Below are positions 22,723 to 32,500 of a stretch of DNA of 32,500 nucleotides, piece by piece. The stretch is from Neocallimastix lanati (nom. inval.). Lineage: Eukaryota > Neocallimastigomycota > Neocallimastigomycetes > Neocallimastigales > Neocallimastigaceae. The notes under the pieces were generated by a model. The model did no database searches and was not told where the DNA came from. It worked only from the letters and a program-made list of their open reading frames with translations. The number at the start of each line of letters is the position of its first letter. Within the stretch, counting starts at the first letter, position 1. Made by a program: the position numbers and the translations under genes. The stretch is from assembly GCA_016946835.1 (NCBI GenBank), contig JACVTC010000030.1, positions 507,501 to 540,000 of the forward strand, in the 5' to 3' direction.

Positions 22723-24667
22723 ATAACAAATTAAAATTTAATTTAATATTCTCTTTTTTTAAATTTTATACTAATTACTAATTTTATTATTGTAATTATT
22801 ACATATCATCATGAATATTTATTTATAAAATTTCATTTTTTAACTGGATTATCCCCAAAAAATTATATATATATTATGGATTTTATTATATATCATCAAT
22901 TTTTTTTTTTTTTTTTTTTTTTTTACGGATTATTACAATTCAAATTATCATATCAAAAAAAAAAATATATATATATAACAATAAAATTTATAAAATAAAT
23001 GGAATGATTTAATATTTAATAATATTACTAATAATAATTGATGAATAAAAAAAAAAAGATTTTGAAAAACCATCTTCAATTCAACAACGTGCTATCGTTC
23101 CTATAATAAAAGGTCGTGATGTAATTGCACAAGCTCAATCCGGTACAGGTAAAACTGCTACTTTTTCAATTTCCATGTTACAAAGAATTGATACTAAAAC
23201 TAGAGAAACTCAAGCTATTGTTTTATCTCCAACTCGTGAACTTGCTACTCAAATTCAAAGTGTTGTTTTAGCTTTAGGTGATTATATGAATGTTCAATGC
23301 CATGCTTGCATCGGTGGTACCAATATTAGTGAAGATATTAAAAAATTAGAATATGGTCAACATATTATTTCTGGTACCCCAGGTCGTGTTGGTGATATGA
23401 TTCGTAGAAAGAGTTTAAGAACTCGTCATGTTAAAATGCTAATTTTAGATGAAGCTGATGAAATGTTAAATAAAGGTTTCAAAGAACAAATTTATAATGT
23501 CTATCGTTATTTACCACCAAATACTCAAGTAGTATTATTAAGTGCTACTTTACCAAATGATATATTAGAAATGACTTCAAAATTCATGACTGATCCTATT
23601 AGAGTTTTAGTTAAGCGTGATGAATTAACTTTAGAAGGTATAAAACAATTCTTCGTACCAGTTGAACTTGAAGAATGGAAATTTGATACCCTTTGTGATT
23701 TGTATGATTCATTCACTATTATTCAAGCAGTTATTTTCTGTAATACTAGAAAGAAGGTTGATTGGTTAACTGAAAAAATGAGAGAAGCTAACTTTACTAT
23801 ATCTTCAATGCATGGTGATATGCCACAAAAAGAACGTGATGCTATTATGCAAGAATTCAGACAAGGAAAGAGGTAAATATTTATTAATTTTTTTTAAGAA
23901 AATAAAACAAAAAAGTAAAAAAATAAAAATAGAAATAAACTAAATTTAAATATTATTTTTTTTTTCATACATATTTTTATATTTATATTTAAAATTAAAT
24001 TTTAAAAAGTCGTGTTTTAATTACAACTGATGTTTGGGCTAGAGGTATCGATGTACAACAAATTTCCACTGTTATAAATTATGATTTACCACTTGATCGT
24101 GAAAATTATATTCACAGGTAAGAATAAAATTATCATAATATTAATTAAATTAATTTATTATTATTATTATAAATATTTATTGTACTATATAAGTAATTAA
24201 TAAATATCATATATTTAAATATAAAAAGAATTGGTCGTTCAGGTCGTTTTGGTAGAAAGGGTGTTGGTATGTAATAAATAAATTATTATTATTTTAATAT
24301 TATTTTAATTGTTATAAAAAGGAAATATTAAAAAATATATATAATATGTATATTTTTATAAAAGAAAATATTTAAATCAAAAATTAAGTATTTTATTAAT
24401 GTTTTTATTTATAATTTTATTTTTTATCAAATATAATAAATAGCTATTAATTTTGTAAAGAATGATGAAATTAAGATTCTTCGTGATATAGAACAATATT
24501 ATAGTACTCAAATTGATGAAATGCCAATTAACAGTAATTATTTAATAAACATTTATATAAATATATATATATTAAATTACCAAATATTTAATCAATACAA
24601 TAATTCTAATGCATTTCTATTTTAATTATTATTATTTTTAATTCTTATAGTTGCTGATTTAATTTAA
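22387..24667 (+). CDS. FAL1/EIF4A3: eIF4A3-type DEAD-box RNA helicase (exon junction complex), six exons
   Basis: ATP-dependent DEAD-box RNA helicase that anchors the exon junction complex on spliced mRNA; the yeast relative Fal1 acts in 18S rRNA processing. Exons: 22387-22495, 23059-23872, 24010-24117, 24229-24266, 24444-24533, 24651-24667. They total 1176 nt, 391 residues plus stop, with all five GT-AG introns in phase. Motifs in order: Q motif FEKPSSIQQ (38-46), AQSGTGKT (62-69), PTRELA (94-99), GG (122-123), TPGR (143-146), DEAD (167-170), SAT (198-200), VIFCNT (261-266), TTD (313-315), ARGID (318-322), HRIGRSGR (343-350). [28 protein letters not shown] and the C-terminal ADLI favour eIF4A3 over translation factor eIF4A. 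Human eIF4A3 has 411 residues, so this N-terminus is about 20 shorter. Oddities: Asn37 where the family has Gly before the Q-motif Phe, and Gly148 where Phe or Leu is usual. Confidence 0.96.
22496..23058 (+). other. eIF4A3 intron 1 (563 bp) with two long T runs
   Basis: Begins GTAAAAATTA and ends in an A run plus AG. It contains T runs of 40 bases (22679-22718) and about 25 bases (22900-22924). It is several times longer than the other four introns of the gene (137, 111, 177 and 117 bp). The frame reads through the donor for about 36 more codons before a stop, so retained intron would give a truncated 72-residue product. Confidence 0.85.
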
Positions 24668-24939
24668 TTTTGGCAAATTAATATTCATACCGAAGAGGAT
24701 AAATTAATAATTTATTTTTATCAATTTTTTTTTTATTATTATTTATTTTATTTATAAAATGAAATTTATTTATGAATTTACAATTGATTAGTAAACTATT
24801 AATATAGTAATATAATAAAAATGTTAAGAAAATTATAATGAATTAAAATATTTAAGAATATTAAAAAATATTTAATATTAATAAAAATAATAAAACCAAT
24901 AAATTTATTTAAAAAAAAATATAAATTTATATTCTTATA

Positions 24940-25112
24940 CAATTTCAATCAATTTCAATTTCAATTTCAGTTTTAATTTTAATTTTAATTATAATTTTAA
25001 TTTTAATTTTAATTTTAATTTCAAGTTCAATTTCAATTTCAATTTCAATTTCAATTTCGATTTCAATTTCAATTTCAATTTCAATTTTAATTTAATTTCA
25101 ATTTTAATTTCA
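24940..25112. repeat. Hexamer array AATTTC/AATTTT downstream of eIF4A3
   Basis: Blocks of (AATTTC)n and (AATTTT)n alternate, beginning about 270 bp after the eIF4A3 stop. Boundaries between the variants are sharp, which suggests C/T variants spread in blocks by slippage. An (ATT)n run follows. Confidence 0.9.
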
Positions 25113-25298
25113 AATTATTATTATTATTATTATCATTTATTATATAAAAATTATGACTTGTCAATATTATTTTTTTAACTGTAATTATATTATTATGATT
25201 ACTGTTAAAAATTGAAATTGCTATTTCAATTTATTTATTATATTTTTTTTTATTTTATTGTTTTGGCATGGTTAATGGTTCTTGTAGTAACTTTTTTT

Positions 25299-25339
<41 letters not shown>

Positions 25340-25605
25340 CTTTTTAAATTTTTTTATGTTTTATGATTTAATTAATTTTATGGATGAACGAACCTTATTA
25401 ATAAATTAAAAAAAAAAAAAAAAAAAAGATATTAAGAGCAAGTAGGGCCAAATTTAATTTAATTTATATATAAATTAATTTATTATATATATATATTTTT
25501 TTTATTTTATATTTATGGTTTAAAATATTAAAAAAAAAAAAATAAAAAAAAAATTATTGAATGATTATAAGAATAAAACAAATTTTATTATTATTCAATA
25601 TTATA

Positions 25606-25607
<2 letters not shown>
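25113..25607. other. AT-rich intergenic DNA between eIF4A3 and the Cys-rich gene
   Basis: No gene is supported. A Phe-rich open frame at 25212-25409 depends on a T run of about 34 bases near 25302-25335 and is rejected. The short patch 25375-25400 (TTTATGGATGAACGAACC) has ordinary composition but no extension. Confidence 0.5.

Positions 25608-25661
<54 letters not shown>
25608..25661 (+). promoter_or_regulatory. 54-base T run upstream of the Cys-rich gene
   Basis: The longest homopolymer in the window, followed by TATTTTTT-type repeats. It ends about 230 bp before the ATG at 25891, on the coding strand. It may be a nucleosome-excluding promoter element, by analogy with known poly(dA:dT) promoters. 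This is not shown by sequence alone. Confidence 0.35.
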
Positions 25662-25663
<2 letters not shown>

Positions 25664-25873
25664 TTTTTTATTTTTTATTTTTTTATTTTTTTATTTTTTA
25701 TTTTTGTTGAAATTTAAATTAGACTAATTAATATTAACAGGAAAGATACATACACATATAATTTTTTTTATTCATATTTATAGACTAAAAGTAATAATAA
25801 TTATAATAATAATAAAAATAAAAATAAAATATAGTAACAAAATCATTAACGTAACAATAATAATATTAAGAGA

Positions 25874-25888
25874 ATGATAATATATTGA
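25874..25888 (+). promoter_or_regulatory. Five-codon upstream reading frame (uORF)
   Basis: ATG ATA ATA TAT TGA lies in the presumed 5' leader, ends 3 bases before the start codon at 25891 and is in another frame. If the transcript begins upstream of it, it could lower initiation at the main ATG. The transcript start is unknown. Confidence 0.35.
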
Positions 25889-25890
25889 AT

Positions 25891-28420
25891 ATGTTTAATG
25901 ATAAAAGTCAAGTCAACGGAAAATTTCTTTTTAATAGTTTAGATAAAAAGAGAAAACAACCTGATTCCAATGTTTTAAACGAATCTTCCGTGGCATTACT
26001 ATCAATTACTCAACAATATCATAACCATTTAAAAGAACTTGACGATGAATTGAAAGCTATACATAAAGAGGAAGCTGAAATTCATGATAATTTTAGAAAA
26101 AGACTTTCTCAGAATCAAAAACGTTTAGCCGAATTTAAAAATTCTGAGTCCAAAAAACGAGAAAGTTATGCCTCAGAGTTTATGAAAAATATAGAGGAAT
26201 TGAATAGAAAATACAAAAATCAACTTCATGATAAAACTGTTTGTAAAAAATGTTATAATCAGGTAGTACTTAAATCAAATTGTTGTATAGGTTGTCAAGA
26301 ACCTGTTTGTAAGCAATGTCAAGATGATAGAATGATATGGGGTTGTCGTCATTTTCATACTTCAAAATTAAATACTTCAAATGCTTCAATGGATATAGGT
26401 AAAATTCATAATAATAAAATATATAATATATATTACTAATGATAATTGTTTAAAATTTTTAATAATAATAATTCATTTTTATAATATTGTAATTTTTAAA
26501 AATTAATTTTATTTTTATTATTTAAAATTAATTTTTTATTATATAAAATAATTTTGTGAATTATAATTATACTTATTAATTTTATAAAATTATAATTTTA
26601 GAAATTATTATTATTATTATCATCATTATTATCATCATTATTATCATTATTTTATAATTTATATTATAATATTAACCGGTTTATTAATAATTAATTTATT
26701 TATCTTCATTTTTCTATTAATAATTGTAACATTTATATAAAAATCATCAATATTATTATTTTACTCTTAATGCTATTTTTTAAAAGATAAAAACGAAAAT
26801 AATAAAATGTTAGTTTCCAATAGGAATATTCATAATACCCAAATTAACATTTCAAACGAAGTTTGTTGTAAGGAATGTATTCGTTCATTATTGCCAAAAA
26901 GATGTGAAAAATGTTTTAAACGATTATGTGATAAAAACAAAAATCATCGTCTATGTACAGTATGCAGTCATTACAATAATAATAACCAAAATGATTCCTT
27001 ATTATGTGATGCATGCAAAGAGGATATTCGCCAATATCAGAATTCATTACATAATAAGGACAAAGATAAAATATTAAGATATTCCTTTATTAATGATACC
27101 TTTTTATTTAATGATTGTGGTAATCCTTCTTGTAAGGAAAGCCTTTGTAAAAATTGTATGGAAAAAGAAGGTGCCACCTGTCAAAAATGTGGCAAAGTAT
27201 ATTGTAGTAATTGTCAGAAGAACAATGTAATTAAAATCGTTATGGATTCCAAAAAGGATAATAATAATACTAATAATAATGCTAATAATAATAATGAAAA
27301 TGAAAATATTTCTTCATTAAATGATTCTCATCATAGTCATTGGGAATGTATCTATTGCTTGAAAAAAGTTCCAAAATCAGAAAATATTCAAAAATTAGAA
27401 ATTTTTAAAAAAAATAATCCATCCAAGAATGAAATAGAGATGAAAATTGATAAAGATGATCAAACAAAAATTGAAATAAATAAAGATTCAAGAAACGAAA
27501 TCATATTTAAAGAGAATAATCCTCATAAAAACTTAAATACCATTCAAACAAATGAAAATACTCTATCTACTATTACTACTAATAAAAAAATTAAAAAAAA
27601 TAAAAAAATATCTGTCGTTACTGAGATAACTACTATAACTACTGTTACTAACACTAGTACTAGTACTATCACTACAACAAATAATATACAAAGTATTAAT
27701 TTTCGAGAAAATAATGATAATCTTATGAATATTAATAATACTTATAATCCAGGAAAAAGTTATAAAGAATTTAACAAATATAAAAGCAATAAGAATAATA
27801 AAATTAAATTTAATAGTAATTTAAATTATGATACAATGAATATCTGTCCACTACCTAAAGATAAAATTCAAAATATTGATTATAACTTTAATTTAAATAA
27901 GGATTTAAAACAAAATGATAAAAGTAATAATTTATCAACTGGTGAGATTATTTTTTTTAATGAAAAAGAAAATATTCCTCTAAGAAAAAATAATACTAAG
28001 AAAAAAGTAAGGGAAGTAGAGGCAAAATTAAATAGTCATAGTCGTCATAAATCTTATTCAAAAATAATGAAAGTAAGACGTGAATTAAAAGCTTATCAAC
28101 AAGGATTAACCTTCACTAATATCAATATCAATAAAAATAATCATCAATTAAATATTAAGGATAGAGGTAACAGCAACAACAATAATAATATTGATGATAA
28201 TTATGAAAAGGAGAAAAATCCCTTTCAGCAATCTAATGAAATGATTTCTTTTGAACAAGTAAAAGATGAAAAAAATATTAATAATAAAAATATTGAATCA
28301 TCAAATTATTCAGAGATCAATGTTGAAGATGAATTTAAAAATTTAAGGACAGATAATGATAATAAAAACATTACCATTAAACCATTAGAAAAGGCATTAA
28401 GTAATGTCTCTTTAGAATAA
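25891..28420 (+). CDS. Unrecognised coiled-coil protein with eleven CxxC pairs, probably zinc-binding
   Basis: Exons 25891-26398 and 26787-28420 give 713 residues. The intron splits an Asp codon (170) in phase. The start is the first in-frame ATG after a stop at 25867. Residues 40-112 are charged and helical, likely a coiled coil (HNHLKELDDELKAIHKEEAE). A first Cys/His group spans 118-156 (CxxC at 118, 132 and 140, then CRHFH). A second spans 196-312, with CxxC at 197, 209, 226, 243, 290, 301 and 309, and a last pair is at 357. The spacing resembles stacked treble-clef, RING or B-box-like zinc sites, but no single family fits. The rest is Asn/Lys/Glu-rich with a Thr-rich patch near 440-470, and has no catalytic motif. 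A helical segment before Cys-rich sites recalls TRIM or B-box scaffolds, but that is analogy only. Role unknown. Confidence 0.85.
26399..26786 (+). other. Predicted intron of the Cys-rich gene (388 bp)
   Basis: Starts GTAAAATTCA and ends TTTTTTAAAAG. Its removal merges G and AT into an Asp codon and links two Cys-rich segments of the same style. The interior has (TTA/TCA) repeats near 26603-26650 and stops in all frames. Without splicing, the upstream frame would end at 26439. Confidence 0.8.
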
Positions 28421-28670
28421 TAATAATAAAATTATTAATAATATTGTATATATTATAAATATATTATTTTAATTTTTTTTATTAATATCTATTTTACATA
28501 AAAAAAAGTTTTTTTTTTTTTTGTCATATATATACATATACGCATAAATAATGTAAATATATTTAATAATATTTAATTTTTATCATTAATTAATTTTAAT
28601 TTTATTTATTTATTTTATTTATTTTTTACTCTTCTTTCTTTCCTTCATTCTTTTATTCTTTCATTCATTC

Positions 28671-28709
<39 letters not shown>

Positions 28710-29445
28710 TATATATATATATACTTTTATTTTCATTTTTATTTCATTTCATTTTAAGTATCATTTTATTTTTATTTTTAATAATTTAACTATAGAAATT
28801 CGTAATTTAAAATTTAGTTTAAAAAAAAAAAATCCATAAAATCCTTCATAAAATCAATAAATAAAAAATTATAAAAAAAAAAAAAAAAAAGAAAAGAAAG
28901 AAACAGTTTAGAAGTTATATAATAAAATAATAATAATAATAATAATAAATAAAAATAAAAAAATAAACATTTAAACAAAATAGTATTTATATTTTCATAT
29001 TTCATAATTTTTATTTTTTTTTAATTTTTTTTTTAATTTTTTAATTTTATATATATTTATTCTTTAATTTTTTATTTTATTTTATTTATTTTATTTTATT
29101 TTTACTCGTATTAATACAAAATAATATTTTTAATATTTTTTTAATATTTTTAAATAGATATTATATAAAGATGAAAAGGTATATATATATTATTAAAATA
29201 TGATTATTAAAAATCAAAAATTTATATACATACATATATATATGTATATTCTAATTAAGAAATAATAATTATTTTTATATTATCATGTTAATATTTAAAA
29301 TAATACATTATATAATTTAAAGATAAAAATAAAATATATGTAAAAGATTAAGAAAAATAAAAAATAATAAAAAAAAAAAAAAAAAGAAAGAAAAAAAATT
29401 TAATTAATCATAAAAAATTTAATGTAATAAAGAATAAAAATAAGT
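28421..29445. other. AT-rich intergenic DNA, no gene seen
   Basis: Contains T runs near 28499-28522 and 28674-28706, CTTTCATTC-type pyrimidine repeats near 28630-28672, short (TA)n tracts and (AAT)n near 28928-28947. The Cys-rich gene's 3' processing signal must be in the first part but cannot be singled out in A/T sequence. Confidence 0.55.
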
Positions 29446-30116
29446 TCAAAATCTAAAAAAAATTTCGATGTGATGTATACTATGTGTAGCAACATGATCA
29501 CCAGTTAAAAAAAAAATAATAAAACAAAGAAGTAACATCTTTAAAATAGATAGTGTGGTATCCATTAAACTCTCCCCTGAACAACAAGAAAGACATCAAA
29601 AGTTGAATTACTTACTAAGGGTTCTTTATTAGGAACAGTGCTATTAGTAAATGAGTATTGATAAGAATTAACAAGACTTTTAACTGCACTATTCCTTTAC
29701 CATATCGGTACGACGTCAACACTCTTGGTAATGAAAGTGTTTTTGCTAAACCACTCAAAAAGTAACTCAAGAGAGCTACTGAGGATTGGTAGATTGTATT
29801 AGCAAGATATTCCGCAAGCCCCACAATATACAGAACAGTCGAACCCTGTGAACTTTTTAGAAGTTGTTCACTTAAATGTCCCTGTTCCCCAGTATCGAAT
29901 TGTAGCTCATCTAAAGCTGAAATTCCACCAAAAAAGGAATATATAAATATACCTATTTATGGAATTTTAATATTTTAAAATATTAGAATAAGAAGTAAGT
30001 AAGGAAAGATTCCTTACTTTATTGGCAAATAAAATGAAAAAGTCATCGATAAAATCTAAAGATTTACATCGACATCGAGAAAAGGTAGAACATTCAAATA
30101 TCCAATGGATAAAAGA
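29446..30116 (-). pseudogene. Second relic of a membrane/secreted-protein gene, several frames
   Basis: On the minus strand four coding-like pieces follow each other. 30116-29967 reads SFIHWIFECSTFSRCRCKSL and on to FANKVRNLSLL. 29956-29615, 113 codons open between stops, carries GGISALDELQFDTGEQGHLS and then YIVGLAEYLANTIYQSSVAL, hydrophobic stretches and no ATG at its head. 29690-29570, in another frame, reads NSYQYSFTNSTVPNKEPLVS then FDVFLVVQGRV. 29565-29446 begins MDTTLSILKMLLLCFIIFFL, like a signal peptide, then TGDHVATHSIHHIEI. GLAEYLAN echoes GLAEFLTN in the relic at 8.3-8.6 kb. The junctions lack clear splice sites, so decay is likelier than a multi-exon gene, though the latter is not excluded. 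The family is not recognised. Confidence 0.45.
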
Positions 30117-30962
30117 TTAATTAGAAGATATTACCTTCTTTTTTATTTTTATTATTATTTATTTCTATCTTTATTTATTACATTTTAATAATATTTATTT
30201 TATTTTTAAATTTTTAATAAAAGAAATTGGTTAATTTAAAATCTAGTATAAGATATACATAAAATGTCTTAATAAAATCAATGAATGAAAATAACATATC
30301 TAAAAAAAAAAAAAAAAAAAAAAGAACAGTTTAGAGATTTATATAATAATTAAACTGTAACATATATAAATTTATAAATTACTTTATGTATTTTTATTAT
30401 ATTAAATAAATATTATAAACATTATAACAAGAAAAAAAAATTCAAATAAAATAATATATATATGTTTTCATTTTTATATTTTTTATTTTTAATTTTTAAT
30501 TTTTAATTTTATTATTTTTACTTTTTATTTTTATTTTTTTATTTATAGTTATATTAATAAAATTTTTAAATATAAAATTTTTAATAAATATCTTTAATAT
30601 TTTTTAATAAATATTAAATGAGCCTAAATATATATTATATAATGATAAATTAATCGAAACTCCATAAATATATGTATTAATTATTTTATTTTTTTTTTTA
30701 TTTTATATATATATATATATATATATTTTAAATAATGAATAATAATAATAAAATATTTATGAATTTAATTATGAAATTTAAAAATATATCATATTATTAT
30801 AAAAAGATAAAAAGATATTGCTTATGTTTTTTTATTTTTATTTTTTTTTTTTAAATTATATATATATTTATATATTTTATTATTGTATGATAATTAGAAA
30901 ACAAGATTGAGATATACATGTTCATAAATTAAGGTAGCAACTTCATCTAGTATCTGTATGTT

Positions 30963-31034
<72 letters not shown>

Positions 31035-31113
31035 TTAATAATAATAATAATAATAATAATAGTAATAATAATAAAAATAATAAAAAGTTATTAATTCAAG
31101 TATGTTTTTAAAA
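30117..31113. other. AT-rich intergenic DNA with an (AAT)n microsatellite
   Basis: No gene is seen. It has an A run near 30302-30323, short (TA)n near 30704-30727 and (AAT)n at 30964-31084, which lies just past the stop codon (31114-31116) of the leftward-reading RGS gene and so probably in its 3' flank. Confidence 0.6.
30964..31084. repeat. (AAT)n microsatellite, slightly interrupted
   Basis: About 23 pure AAT triplets, then AATATT, AGTAAT and AAAAAT interruptions. Confidence 0.9.
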
Positions 31114-32500
31114 CTAGCATTTATAATTATTATGATTATTATTTATTAATTTGAATTTTTTTTTTGATAAACTTACAGGGAAAAACATATCATAAGAATA
31201 TTCAGATTTACTTATTTTTAAACCGATAGATTTTGCACTATTATTTTTTAATTTTACGGGAACTACACCTTTTGGATTAATGTAAATATCATATATTTTT
31301 TTATAATATTCTATATATTCATCATTAAAGTTATTCATTCTTTTAAACATGGCATTCCAAAGATCTTCTGGTATCACTAATTCTCTAAATATTTGATCAA
31401 ATATTATTCGTTTAATTTCAGATGATTCTGAATTTAATTTTATATCAATAGATTGACTATTCTTTACTGATAACTCTGTACTTTCACTACTATATATATT
31501 ACTTGAATTACCGGTAATATTGAAAATATTTACATTGAAGGAAGGATCCATGATTACTGAATAGGTAGCATTTTCAAAATTATTTTCCGATCTATAATGA
31601 ATAGAATCTTTAGCTTCTTCCATATGAGGGAATGGCTGACTATCACCCATCTTTCTATTATCATCAAATTCAGGATTATTTAATCTTTTTGTAATATTTC
31701 CACCTGTACTACATCTTCTTTCTTGTAATTCCATATAAGCATTTTGTTTTCTAACTGAAGACAGATCTACATAGGAACTATCAAATTCTGCTGATTTCAT
31801 TATATTATTGGTAGTATTAATATTTCCTTCTATTGCAGTTATTTTAGTATTGTCAAATTCATCTCTTTTTATTAATTTAATTTCTTCATATAAATTGGAG
31901 CATATTGTTTTTAAAACTTTTAAATGTAATTCCCAAAATAAAATATTTTCAATACATAAAAATCGAATTGAATAAACCTTAATATATATATATGAAAATA
32001 TTAATTAATTGATTATATTATTTAATATTAATGTTAATAGTTATAAATATATATATATATATTATTATTATTATTATTAATAACAATATTATAATCATAA
32101 TTGTTATTTATATAAACTATTTATTAATTAATATTTATTTGTCATAAAAATATTACATATAACTATATATACAAATACATACTTTTATAATTTCAATATA
32201 CTTTTTACTTGTTAATAATTTAATAAATTCAGTTCTTGATACTTTCTTTTAGTGAGTAATATATTTATATAAAAAAATGTTTAATTTTTTTTTATATAAA
32301 AAAAGTAATAATAAAAATAGAATAAGAATATAATTTTTTTTTGTATTAATAATAAATATATATATGCATTTATTAATATTTTATTTTCTTTAAATATATA
32401 TAATTATTTTATTGATAATACTTTCTTTTTGGAGAAAAATTTACTCCAGTATATTTCTGCTAAAGGAATAATGACACATCCAATAGTTAAAAAGAAGTAT
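31114..32500 (-). CDS. RGS-domain protein with preceding membrane helix (GPCR-like), 5' end beyond window
   Basis: Probable regulator of G-protein signalling fused to a membrane receptor; RGS boxes speed GTP hydrolysis by G-alpha subunits at the plasma membrane. Three minus-strand exons are visible: 32500-32422 (partial), 32245-32183 and 31977-31114, joined in phase 0 by GT-AG introns of 176 and 205 bp. They give 334 residues plus stop. Residues 1-18 are hydrophobic (FFLTIGCVIIPLAEIYW), like a last transmembrane helix, followed by a basic turn. The RGS box begins TEFIKLLTSKKYIEIIK, then FLCIENILFWELHL (the ENILFW signature is at 57-62). Its later half, NDEYIEYYKKIYDIYINPKG then VPVKLKNNSAKSI, lies near 265-298. 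About 150-190 polar, Ser/Asn-rich residues separate the halves. Helices that normally close the domain look short or absent. The 31977 exon is open without ATG, confirming it is internal. Confidence 0.75.

Noticed and set aside
23525-23716. 63-codon minus-strand frame
   Set aside because: Antisense to the conserved helicase exon 2 of eIF4A3.
25212-25409. Phe-rich 65-codon plus frame between eIF4A3 and the Cys-rich gene
   Set aside because: Carried by a long T run. It is not spliced to either neighbour and has no recognisable sequence.
25885-25890. TTG codon as an upstream start for the Cys-rich protein
   Set aside because: Non-ATG starts are not expected in a eukaryotic gene when an in-frame ATG follows two codons later at 25891.
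28814-29005. 63-codon minus-strand frame
   Set aside because: Phe/Leu/Tyr text from A runs and (AAT)n, with no gene-like composition.

Overview
ORGANISM. The window is eukaryotic nuclear DNA of extreme AT content. Protein-coding genes with spliceosomal introns sit as islands in almost pure A/T sequence: homopolymer A or T runs of up to 54 bases, (AAT)n, (AAAAT)n and (ATTTATT)n arrays. The mix of an exon-junction-complex helicase (eIF4A3), a receptor-like protein carrying an RGS box, Asn/Lys-rich low-complexity proteins and a decayed Mutator-like (MULE) transposase fits an anaerobic gut fungus (Neocallimastigomycota, for example Piromyces or Neocallimastix). This is inference from style and protein resemblance; other AT-rich eukaryotes are not formally excluded.

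LAYOUT. 1-2002 (-): 5' part of a two-exon, Ser/Asn/Lys-rich unrecognised protein that runs off the left edge. 2003-16052: about 14 kb gene desert holding tandem repeats (38-41 bp, 7 bp, 140 bp, 24-25 bp, 41 bp and 108 bp periods), microsatellites and one gene relic at 8309-8588 (-). 16053-16779 (+): frameshifted C-terminal piece of a MULE transposase. 16946-17049: near-perfect palindrome with 47-bp arms. 17693-18556: AAAAT-based minisatellite with two related core types. 19290-19857 (-): multiply frameshifted coding relic. 19858-21600: AT-rich stretch with small islands of coding-like composition. 21676-21979: very long AAT/AAAT microsatellite. 22387-24667 (+): complete six-exon eIF4A3 gene. 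25891-28420 (+): complete two-exon gene for a coiled-coil protein with eleven CxxC pairs. 29446-30116 (-): second gene relic, sharing a short motif with the one at 8.3 kb. 31114-32500 (-): 3' part of a gene encoding a membrane segment followed by an RGS box split by a long low-complexity insertion.

HOW THEY RELATE. No operon-like or cluster logic is visible. The intact genes have unrelated roles: RNA helicase, zinc-binding-type protein, G-protein signalling, and an unknown. Exon/intron models rest on reading-frame phase and, for eIF4A3, on family conservation at every junction. All splice sites were inferred by eye. I do not see a convincing novel multi-gene system. The best leads are the Cys-rich protein, the interrupted RGS box, the palindrome, the minisatellite whose spacing changes in 5-bp steps, the recurring CATTTCG-type motif and the pair of related relics.
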